From assembly GCA_945988865.1 (NCBI GenBank), contig CAMFTQ010000036.1, positions 1-6,973 of the forward strand: a DNA stretch of 6,973 bases. The letters are read 5' to 3'. Numbering within the stretch: the first letter of the stretch is position 1; each line of letters begins with the position of its first letter. This document shows, piece by piece, positions 1-6,188 of the stretch. This DNA is from an uncultured Anaeromassilibacillus sp. (GTDB lineage Bacteria; Bacillota; Clostridia; Oscillospirales; Acutalibacteraceae). Position numbers and translations under genes: made by a program. Under the pieces are notes generated by a model. It ran no database searches, was not told the DNA's origin, and saw nothing but the letters and a program-made list of their open reading frames with translations.

Positions 1-1424
<1,424 letters not shown>

Positions 1425-1457
1425 TTACGGCTTAAAAGCATAACTCAAAAACCGTAA
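1425..1457 (-). promoter_or_regulatory. stem-loop in guaB 5' leader
   Basis: The arms TTACGG (1425-1430) and CCGTAA (1452-1457) are perfect inverted repeats. In the guaB transcript they can be extended to a 9-bp stem with one G-U pair and a loop of about 15 nt. The hairpin lies between the inferred transcription start (~1473) and the AAGGAGG site and leaves that site unpaired. It may stabilise the leader or act in regulation. No U-tract follows it, so it is not an intrinsic attenuator on its own. The leader (~70 nt) is too short for a guanine riboswitch followed by an expression platform. Confidence 0.4.
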
Positions 1458-1479
1458 AGAAATATATAATCTTCTTTTT

Positions 1480-1508
1480 ATTATATCAAAAAGGATTTGA
1501 AGGTACAA
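1480..1508 (-). promoter_or_regulatory. sigma-A promoter for guaB
   Basis: Read on the minus strand, the -35 box is TTGTAC (1508-1503) and the -10 box is a perfect TATAAT (1485-1480), with an exact 17-bp spacer. Transcription would start near 1473 and give a ~70-nt leader to the ATG at 1403. This makes guaB an independent unit rather than the tail of the 1658-2592 genes. Two inverted repeats lie just upstream at 1539-1578. Confidence 0.85.
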
Positions 1509-1538
1509 GTACTTTTTTAAAATTTTTTATAAAATACC

Positions 1539-1578
1539 TGTTAACTGAATTAACAAAGTAAATTCAACAGTGGAATTT
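1539..1578. repeat. two adjacent short inverted repeats upstream of guaB promoter
   Basis: The first is TGTTAA-CTGAA-TTAACA (1539-1555, 6-5-6). The second has arms AAATTC (1560-1565) and GAATTT (1573-1578) around a 7-nt loop. They occupy the 254-bp spacer between guaB and the DUF6512-like gene, about 30-70 bp upstream of the guaB -35 box. They could be an upstream operator for guaB, or a weak 3' end for the gene at 1658. Neither has a convincing U-tract in the minus direction. The rest of 1579-1657 holds no gene I can support. Confidence 0.35.
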
Positions 1579-1657
1579 GAAATTACATTTAGTCTGAGAA
1601 ATCTACTCTCGGGCTTATTTATACTAATTCCTGACAGAAATGAGAATTTACGGATTT

Positions 1658-2251
1658 TCAGACAAAAGCGGTTGCTTTGTCAAGGAAAACCGCACCGACA
1701 TCAAAGCAGTCGGGGATTACTCCGTAAATTCCCAGCTCGTTATCATAAAATATAGGGAGCTTCGGAGCAAACACACTGAAAGAAAAAATGCAGACAAATA
1801 AAAGCACAAGCAAAAAAACGCTCAGCACAAAATAGTTTTCTTCTTTAATGTCTGACTGTGTAAGCCTGAAAAGAAGATACTGCATTAAACATACCGTAAA
1901 AATAACTGCAACAAGCTTTGCCCACCATACAAAGCCTGTGAACATACTAAGCAGATAATAAAGCGTTATGCAGGTAAATAATCCTATGTATAAAACAAAA
2001 ACTGCCGATACAACAAATTTTTTGAATGGCGGTGTAATAATCAATACCGTTGCTGTTGACCAGATTATGAAGCACAGCATTATGCATTTTACGCTCTCCC
2101 ATATACTGCCGTTTACGGGGGCGATTATCACATATAGCACGCTTTCAAAATTTTCGCCAAAAAAACAAAAAACACAATACATCAATAGTATTGTAAATGC
2201 TCCGATTACCGAGTAATTAAACAGTCTTTTCTCAATAAAATTTTTATTCAT
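1658..2251 (-). CDS. DUF6512-like integral membrane protein
   Basis: This is a 197-residue hydrophobic protein of unknown function. Five membrane segments are apparent at roughly residues 12-31, 52-74, 79-104, 110-130 and 141-163, with short polar links. Two features recall the clostridial DUF6512 family from memory: GSIWESVK after the first helix (about 48-55; the family typically has SxWEHLK) and the C-terminal PKLPIFYDNELGIYG stretch (163-177; the family has a PxLPLFxDxxxGxYG element). I see no catalytic motif and no substrate can be proposed. The start is ATG at 2251, preceded by a weak GCAGGTG site; an upstream GTG at 2260 is in frame but overlaps that site. It lies downstream of the 87-residue membrane protein in the same direction, with 77 bp between them. 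A hairpin in that gap covers its ribosome binding site. The family call is moderate; the membrane nature is clear. Confidence 0.75.
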   Translation of the reverse strand: MNKNFIEKRLFNYSVIGAFTILLMYCVFCFFGENFESVLYVIIAPVNGSIWESVKCIMLCFIIWSTATVLIITPPFKKFVVSAVFVLYIGLFTCITLYYLLSMFTGFVWWAKLVAVIFTVCLMQYLLFRLTQSDIKEENYFVLSVFLLVLLFVCIFSFSVFAPKLPIFYDNELGIYGVIPDCFDVGAVFLDKATAFV

Positions 2252-2259
2252 AAATAACA

Positions 2260-2301
2260 CCTGCCTGCAAATATAATAATAAATATGCAGACAGGTTTTT
2301 T
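2260..2301. terminator. hairpin with T6 tract; also masks the downstream RBS
   Basis: The arms CCTGCCTGCA (2260-2269) and TGCAGACAGG (2286-2295) pair over nine of ten positions around a 16-nt AT-rich loop. They are followed on the plus strand by TTTTTT (2296-2301). As a plus-strand structure this is a textbook intrinsic terminator, yet no plus-strand gene precedes it. On the minus strand, in the direction of the flanking genes, it follows the 87-residue gene and its 3' arm contains the GGCAGGTG ribosome binding site of the DUF6512-like gene. There it could be a weak terminator (TGTTATTT follows) or a translational gate. The structure is certain; its role is not. Confidence 0.6.
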
Positions 2302-2328
2302 GCTATGCTGATTTTTTTATTTACTTCT

Positions 2329-2592
2329 TTAAAGCAAGGTCAGAATCACCCACGCAGTCAATGCACCTAACAATGCCGCAGGAATTAGACGTATCGCCCA
2401 ATATAAGTATTTGTGCTGTTTTTTCATACAGGAAGGTGCGCCCATATCACGGAGCATCTTTTTTGCCTCTTTTTCAAGAACTGCTTTTTGTGCGCCTGTG
2501 TATTCGGGTCGAATAACAAGCAACGCTCTTTCGTAAAATATGTTGTCTGTCTCTGTTACCTCTATTATCTGATGGTTTATCCCTTTTATCAT
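2329..2592 (-). CDS. small protein with C-terminal membrane anchor, function unknown
   Basis: This encodes 87 residues: a soluble, charged N-terminal part (1-58) and a single hydrophobic helix at about 63-86 ending in WVILTLL. The soluble part starts MIKGINHQIIEVTETDN, followed by YFERALLVIRPEY-like sequence (here FYERALLVIRPEY) and a likely amphipathic helix (about 33-50, KAVLEKEAKKMLRDMG). Lysines and histidine just before the helix (MKKQHK) favour the N-terminus inside and a tail-anchored topology. Similar short MIKGIN... proteins seem familiar to me from Clostridia, but I cannot name a family or function. The start is ATG at 2592 with GAGGTG 5 bases upstream; an in-frame TTG at 2595 is too close to it. 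It is first in a possible two-gene minus-strand unit with the DUF6512-like gene. Confidence 0.7.
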   Translation of the reverse strand: MIKGINHQIIEVTETDNIFYERALLVIRPEYTGAQKAVLEKEAKKMLRDMGAPSCMKKQHKYLYWAIRLIPAALLGALTAWVILTLL

Positions 2593-2660
2593 CAAATCAC
2601 CTCAAACGTATATTTGGCAAAATACACCTCTTTTATTCCGATAAATAATTCTCATTTTAA

Positions 2661-2666
2661 ATTATA
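2661..2666 (-). promoter_or_regulatory. candidate -10 box for the 2329-2592 gene
   Basis: On the minus strand TATAAT (2666-2661) lies about 70 bp upstream of the ATG at 2592. The best -35 match, TTGATA (2692-2687), gives a 20-bp spacer, which is longer than ideal and overlaps the first DnaA-box-like 9-mer. The promoter is plausible but weak. Confidence 0.4.
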
Positions 2667-2685
2667 CAAATAGTATTATTCTTGT

Positions 2686-2868
2686 TTATCAACAAATATG
2701 TGGAAAACTATGTGGAAAATGTGAAAAACTCATTCAAAAACTGCCGATTTACTCTGACTTTTCAAAAATTCACAGCGTTATTAACATAAACCACTTTTCA
2801 ACATAAGCAAAGAAAATGTTTCAAACGATTACAAATTATTACAAATTGTAATATACGCCTTGTCAACA
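2686..2868. other. cluster of DnaA-box-like 9-mers in divergent AT-rich spacer
   Basis: Within 183 bp there are several near matches to the DnaA box TTATCCACA. On the plus strand: TTATCAACA (2686-2694), TTATTAACA (2778-2786), TTTTCAACA (2795-2803) and TTGTCAACA (2860-2868). On the minus strand: TTTTCCACA twice (2707-2699 and 2719-2711, spaced 12 bp) and TTTTTCACA (2728-2720). The tight trio of minus-strand boxes next to a TTGTTGATAA stretch looks like Firmicutes oriC or dnaA-upstream DNA. The region lies between genes transcribed away from it on both sides and is very AT-rich. However, dnaA, dnaN, rpmH and rnpA are not in the window and none of the boxes is a perfect consensus. It could be a DnaA-binding or titration locus, an origin, or chance in AT-rich DNA. 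Confidence 0.4.
2828..2853. repeat. 10-bp tandem repeat ending in an 8-1-8 palindrome
   Basis: ATTACAAATT occurs twice back to back (2828-2837, 2838-2847). The second copy runs into GTAAT, so that TATTACAA-A-TTGTAATA (2837-2853) is a perfect 8-1-8 inverted repeat. This looks like a binding site for a dimeric regulator, with room for a second half-site from the first copy. It lies 183 bp upstream of the lipoprotein gene and 245 bp upstream of the 87-residue gene. The regulator is unknown. Confidence 0.45.
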
Positions 2869-2953
2869 AAATAATAGAAATTTATTTTTTTCATCATTTT
2901 TACCAAATATTCTCATTTAGCATTTTATAGAAAAATAATTTCTATAAAAACTC

Positions 2954-2983
2954 TTGCTTGATTGATGAAAAACATATTATAAT
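2954..2983 (+). promoter_or_regulatory. sigma-A-type promoter for the L,D-transpeptidase gene
   Basis: TTGCTT (2954-2959) and TATAAT (2978-2983) are separated by 18 bp. Transcription would start near 2990 and give a ~46-nt leader. The ribosome binding site AAAAGGA (3022-3028) lies 7 bp from the ATG at 3036. The -10 is perfect and the -35 is partial. Confidence 0.65.
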
Positions 2984-3035
2984 AACTTCATAAGATTTGT
3001 AAATTTGTTTTTTGCTTTTCTAAAAGGATATAAAT

Positions 3036-4250
3036 ATGAAAGAATTTTCAAAAGCGACCGCCCTTATTATTGTAATTATTATAACAACGCTCACTTTTTT
3101 CGGCTGTAATTCAGATGACGAAAAAGCAAAGCAAGCGCTTGCAAATACAGTTATAACAGACGAAACGAAAAATACAGAACCAAAAGCTGTGCCAAGCGTA
3201 AAGCCGAAAATAACGCTTGAAAAGGACAGCCTTGCCCTAAAGGCTGGCAGCTCTGCATTTTTGACATATACGGTAACTCCAAATAATTTTACAAACAGCG
3301 TCAGCTTTAAAAGCGACAACGAAGCTGTTGCCGTAGTTGACAGTGCAGGCAGAGTTGACGCATTATCAATCGGTACGGCGAATATAAAAGCCGAGGTAAA
3401 CGGCAGCTATGCACTTTGCAAAATTACGGTTACAGAGTCAAAAAGCGAAAATAAATCTCTTTTTTCAACAGCTTATACCGCTAACGATGATATATTATAC
3501 GAAAATGCGGTCAGCGACTCATATTATCACCTTTACAAAATCGAAGTAAACCGCACAAAAAACTGCGTGACTGTTTACACCTATGACGAAAACGGCGAAT
3601 ACACTGTGCCTGTAAGGGCTATGATATGCTCAACAGGTAAGGATAAAGGTACGGTAACAGGCAACTTTGAAATAGGTGTAAAGTACAGATGGCTTCCGCT
3701 TTTCGGCGATGTTTACGGTCAGTATGTAAGCGGCTTTTACGGCAACTATCTTTTTCACTCTGTCCCCTATCTTGAGGAATCACCCGACACCTTAAAAGCA
3801 GAGGAATATAACAAGCTCGGTCAGGAGGCTTCGTTAGGCTGTGTACGTCTGGCTGTGGCAGACGCTAAGTGGATATATGACAACTGTGACGAAGGCACAG
3901 CCGTTTCTGTTTTTGACAGCGAAAATGACGGCCCGTTAGGCACACCACCCTCTATGCATATAGATACAAAAAGCACGTGGGACCCGACAGACGACAATAA
4001 AAGCAACCCCTACAGAACAAAAACACCGCAGATATACGGTGCAAATGACAAGACGATTAAAAAAGGCGAACCGTTTGATTTGCTCGACGGCATAACAGCC
4101 GTTGACACCTGCCAAAATGATATTACAGACAAAATCAAGGTAACCGGCTCTGTTCTTACAAATAAAGCAGGCAAATATCATCTGACATATAAGGTAACAG
4201 ACGCACTAAGCAGAGTAGCTACAAAGGATATTTATATAACGGTGGAATAA
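3036..4250 (+). CDS. lipoprotein L,D-transpeptidase: Big2 - YkuD - Ig-like (DUF5011-type)
   Basis: This is a 404-residue exported protein predicted to cross-link or modify peptidoglycan through a YkuD L,D-transpeptidase domain. Residues 1-24 form a lipoprotein signal: charged MKEFSK, hydrophobic core, and LTFFGC with lipidated Cys24 (Phe at -3 and -2 is unusual). A Big2-type immunoglobulin-like domain spans about 58-133 (ITLEKDSLALKAGSS ... GTANIKAEV). The YkuD domain spans about 164-293, beginning YHLYKIEVNRTKNCVTVYTY. It contains the motif histidine in LFHSVPY (His241) and SLGCVRLAVADAKWIYDN with catalytic Cys269 and Arg271. The motif is S-x-G-C-[IV]-R, with Leu where many homologues have His. 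The C-terminal 330-404 resembles bacterial Ig-like DUF5011 (DLLDGITAVDTCQNDITDKIKV ... GKYHLTYKVTD). It stands alone, with its own promoter and terminator. Domain calls are by eye; the YkuD call is secure. Confidence 0.9.
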   Translation: MKEFSKATALIIVIIITTLTFFGCNSDDEKAKQALANTVITDETKNTEPKAVPSVKPKITLEKDSLALKAGSSAFLTYTVTPNNFTNSVSFKSDNEAVAVVDSAGRVDALSIGTANIKAEVNGSYALCKITVTESKSENKSLFSTAYTANDDILYENAVSDSYYHLYKIEVNRTKNCVTVYTYDENGEYTVPVRAMICSTGKDKGTVTGNFEIGVKYRWLPLFGDVYGQYVSGFYGNYLFHSVPYLEESPDTLKAEEYNKLGQEASLGCVRLAVADAKWIYDNCDEGTAVSVFDSENDGPLGTPPSMHIDTKSTWDPTDDNKSNPYRTKTPQIYGANDKTIKKGEPFDLLDGITAVDTCQNDITDKIKVTGSVLTNKAGKYHLTYKVTDALSRVATKDIYITVE

Positions 4251-4252
4251 AA

Positions 4253-4301
4253 AATACAGGCTGTAATAAGACAACGCTCTATTACAGCCTGTATTATTTT
4301 T
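4253..4301 (+). terminator. intrinsic terminator of the L,D-transpeptidase gene
   Basis: AATACAGGCTGTAATA (4253-4268) pairs perfectly with TATTACAGCCTGTATT (4280-4295): a 16-bp stem with an 11-nt loop, 3 bases after the TAA, followed by ATTTTTATTT. The leading AAAA run means it may also slow transcription arriving on the minus strand from the condensation-fold gene. Confidence 0.93.
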
Positions 4302-4303
4302 AT

Positions 4304-4571
4304 TTAATTTTGGTTCTATTGCAAATGTTGGGGTAAGAGATTACTAAAAGCCTCCCCTGAGTAAGGGGAGGTGGCACGAAGTGCCGGAGGGGTTGTGGGT
4401 AATGAGCAAAACAGAACTTTCGCACAAAGTCTAAGTAAAAGTGCAAGACAATCCCCTCAGTCGGCAAAGCCGACAGCTCCCCTTACTAAGGGGAGCCTAC
4501 ATAGAGGAACCCTTCATTTGATAAGGGAAGCTGACACATAACCCCAACTTTTGAAAAACAACCTTAATTTT
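4304..4571. mobile_element. intact 252-bp MITE with 8-bp target-site duplication
   Basis: The element body is 4312-4563. Its ends are 23-bp imperfect inverted repeats, left 4312-4334 and right 4541-4563, matching at 19 of 23 positions; both start GGTT and end GTTGGGGT when read inward. Directly outside both ends stands the same octamer TTAATTTT (4304-4311 and 4564-4571), the expected footprint of a single transposition. The left end GGTTCTATTGCAAA resembles, from memory, the ends of IS6/IS26-family elements (GGTTCTGTTGCAAA in IS257/IS1216), which also make 8-bp duplications. ISL3 elements duplicate 8 bp as well and are the alternative. No transposase or ORF is inside, so it would have to be moved in trans. 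It sits between the 3' ends of two convergent genes. The interior holds an inverted pair of GC-rich hairpin modules. Confidence 0.88.
4347..4498. repeat. paired GC-rich foldback modules inside the MITE
   Basis: The left module (about 4347-4396) has CCTCCCCT/AGGGGAGG (4351-4358/4364-4371) and GGCAC/GTGCC (4373-4377/4381-4385), then GGAGGGGTTGT. The right module (about 4448-4498) is its inverted counterpart: ACAATCCCCTC, TCGGC/GCCGA (4461-4465/4469-4473) and a 21-bp palindrome GCTCCCCTTA-C-TAAGGGGAGC (4476-4496). A weaker hairpin CCCTT/AAGGG (4510-4514/4523-4527) follows. Read toward each other the two modules align over roughly 50 bases, so the whole element can fold into one long structured hairpin in DNA or RNA. 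CTCCCC/GGGGAG modules of this look are widespread in gut Firmicutes intergenic DNA (from memory). Confidence 0.8.
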
Positions 4572-4581
4572 ATCTCTGCCG

Positions 4582-4635
4582 GCTGAGAAGATTGTAATCT
4601 TCCCTTACACAAGGAAGGCTATGTATCACCTCAGC
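4582..4635. repeat. second small foldback repeat beside the MITE
   Basis: The outer arms GCTGAG (4582-4587) and CTCAGC (4630-4635) enclose GAAGATT-GT-AATCTTC (4587-4602) and CTTCC...GGAAG (4599-4603/4613-4617). On the minus strand the interior (CCTTCC...GTAAGGGAAG) looks like a decayed relative of the GGGGAG modules in the MITE. It lies downstream of the condensation-fold gene. No U-tract follows it on that strand, so I do not call it a terminator. The remaining 4636-4703 is AT-rich with short TTCAT/ATTCATT repeats and a 13-bp palindrome at 4651-4663; no gene is seen. Confidence 0.5.
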
Positions 4636-4703
4636 ATTTTAATTTTCTCTGATGATATTCATCTTCTAAATTATTCATTTTTCATCATTCATTATTTTCT
4701 ATT

Positions 4704-6086
4704 TTATACTCTGCTGATTATTTCGCCGATTGTTGCATAGCAATTCTCGATTGACGCAAACAAAATTTTACACAGATAATAGTATATAGAATTTATATCC
4801 TGCGGCTCTAACCTGTTTTTCTGATATGTAAAATCAAAATCCAGTCCGTTATCCTCTATTCTGTGAGTGACATCAAGCCTGAGCGACGCTAACGCTACTC
4901 CGCTGCTGTAGGTATTTAACCGACATCTTAAACGTGACGGAAATTCTCCTCGCAATCCTGTCGGCTGATAGGCAAAGGTCATACACTCGTAAGCCTGACT
5001 TGTTGAGTTGTGGTAATGCTCTGCTCTCATCTGCCAGAATTCCATTGTGTCAAAGTCAGCGTGTTCAAGGTTATCTCTATGATTTTTTTCAACCTTTTTC
5101 ACTGCGTCAATGAAAATCTCCTCGGAATTTATAACAGAACGGCAAGGGAAATAGTGGGTGCGTTGACCGCCCGACAGCAAATCCTCATCTGTATCTCGCC
5201 TTGGAATTGAGTTAATGATTGAAATATCGGACTGATTATAGTTCATTTTTGAGATATATGTACGAAGTCCCATTTTCAAAAAAGCGTCAACAGATATTTT
5301 ATGATGTTCACAGAAGTTGATAATTCGCTGTGTAGGCTCTTTTTCAAGATGAAACCGTGCGGTGAGCGTTTCGGGAGATTTTGCGGTATTTACACAGGCA
5401 CGTAAAAACGGATAGTTCCTGTATCTTCTTTCAAGCGAAAGAGCCTTCGGTCCTCTGATATCGGCATAGTAGGCTTCTGATTTTGCCATAAAGTCATACC
5501 AATAGCTTTTATCTTCTTCATATGCACTTGATGTCTGATACTGAATATCCTTTTCAACAGCCGATAAATACGACGTTGTCATCTGCGGGTATTCTGTACC
5601 GTATGCTTTTGAGCTGTATATCTTTGCCACGTCACTCAAAAACAGTGAAGCCGCCTGCCTGTCGAGCGCCATAAGATGATAAAGCAAAAAGACCGCCTTG
5701 ACATTTTCTGCAAGTCTTACTATTACCACTCTGTTTACAGGCTTTTCAAAAACAGTGAAAGGCTCTGCTGTCCATTCCTTCATCTTGTTTTCAGCTTCAA
5801 AATCGGCGAGCATTGAAAAATCTACTGCTTCAATTTCGGGTGCTTCCTCATTATTTATATACTGCATAACCTCTCCGTCAGCCGTTTTGCTAAAGCGGAT
5901 ACGCATAGACTCACATCGAGCTATTGCTTCCAAAATGGATTCTCTGAGTACTTCTTCGTTTGCATTACAATCAAACGTCAGGCTCATTCCCTGATTGAAT
6001 AAATTGGTTTGTGAGTATCTGTTATAAAAATAGAGCTGATTTTTTTGCGCTATTGTAAGTGGATACAGCCTTGAGTTGTTTTCCAT
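4704..6086 (-). CDS. stand-alone NRPS condensation-fold protein with degenerate active site
   Basis: This 460-residue protein has about the length of one condensation domain and nothing else. It begins YPLTIAQKNQLYFYNRY (8-24), the C1-type start, followed by LRESILEAIARCESMRIRF (48-65), typical of the first half of the CoA-dependent acyltransferase fold. The core motif HHxxxDG reads YHLMALDR (136-143): His137 and Asp142 remain, but the second, catalytic His is Leu138 and the Gly is Arg143. The second lobe contains FCEHHKISVDAFLKMGLRTYIS (258-279), RRDTDEDLLSGGQRTHYFP (296-314, a latch-region equivalent) and LDFDFTYQKNRLEPQDI near the end. No signal peptide or membrane helix is present, so it should be cytoplasmic. 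No adenylation, carrier or thioesterase gene is nearby. It could be an inactive or non-peptide-forming condensation relative, for example binding an acyl or peptidyl carrier. The start is ATG 6086 with AGGAGA 6-7 bases upstream. Confidence 0.85.
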   Translation of the reverse strand: MENNSRLYPLTIAQKNQLYFYNRYSQTNLFNQGMSLTFDCNANEEVLRESILEAIARCESMRIRFSKTADGEVMQYINNEEAPEIEAVDFSMLADFEAENKMKEWTAEPFTVFEKPVNRVVIVRLAENVKAVFLLYHLMALDRQAASLFLSDVAKIYSSKAYGTEYPQMTTSYLSAVEKDIQYQTSSAYEEDKSYWYDFMAKSEAYYADIRGPKALSLERRYRNYPFLRACVNTAKSPETLTARFHLEKEPTQRIINFCEHHKISVDAFLKMGLRTYISKMNYNQSDISIINSIPRRDTDEDLLSGGQRTHYFPCRSVINSEEIFIDAVKKVEKNHRDNLEHADFDTMEFWQMRAEHYHNSTSQAYECMTFAYQPTGLRGEFPSRLRCRLNTYSSGVALASLRLDVTHRIEDNGLDFDFTYQKNRLEPQDINSIYYYLCKILFASIENCYATIGEIISRV

Positions 6087-6104
6087 ATTGTTCTCCTATA
6101 GCTA

Positions 6105-6122
6105 AAGGTGTGTATTCACCTT
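6105..6122 (-). promoter_or_regulatory. inverted repeat in leader of the condensation-fold gene
   Basis: AAGGTG (6105-6110) and CACCTT (6117-6122) form a perfect 6-6-6 inverted repeat. It lies between the inferred transcription start (~6130) and the AGGAGA site, at about +8 to +25. It could be a repressor operator or a leader hairpin. The structure is clear and the role is inferred. Confidence 0.45.
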
Positions 6123-6136
6123 ATTTATCTAATAAT

Positions 6137-6165
6137 ATTTTACAGTTATACGGGCTTAAAGTCAA
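6137..6165 (-). promoter_or_regulatory. sigma-A promoter for the condensation-fold gene
   Basis: On the minus strand TTGACT (6165-6160) and TAAAAT (6142-6137) are spaced by exactly 17 bp. Each box differs from consensus at one position, so this should be a strong promoter. It starts only 24 bp beyond the stop codon of the upstream YeiH-family gene. I see no terminator between them, so read-through from that gene is also possible. Confidence 0.82.
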
Positions 6166-6188
6166 TAGAAAACAGCCATATAAGTTTA

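Noticed and set aside
1661..1681. Hairpin GACAAAAGC...GCTTTGTC as terminator of the DUF6512-like gene
   Set aside because: It lies inside the last codons of the gene, has a bulge, and is not followed by a U-tract on the minus strand.
2249..2592. Toxin-antitoxin module formed by the two small membrane-protein genes
   Set aside because: Neither sequence matches a toxin or antitoxin family I know, and the 197-residue five-helix protein is unlike known small membrane toxins.
2413..2673. Plus-strand reading frame over the 87-residue gene
   Set aside because: It has no ribosome binding site, a cysteine- and phenylalanine-rich low-plausibility sequence, and lies antisense to a better-supported gene.
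2837..2853. BlaI/MecI or CopY operator
   Set aside because: These families use TACA-N2-TGTA. Here the core has three central bases, and no bla or cop gene is adjacent.
2686..2868. Calling the DnaA-box-like cluster the chromosomal oriC
   Set aside because: No dnaA, dnaN, rpmH, rnpA or gidA/mnmG gene is in the window, the boxes are all imperfect, and skew cannot be computed here. Kept as a candidate DnaA-binding region only.
4347..4635. CRISPR array or tRNA-like cluster in the hairpin-rich intergenic region
   Set aside because: There are no regularly spaced identical direct repeats and no tRNA cloverleaf. The hairpins are explained by inverted MITE modules.
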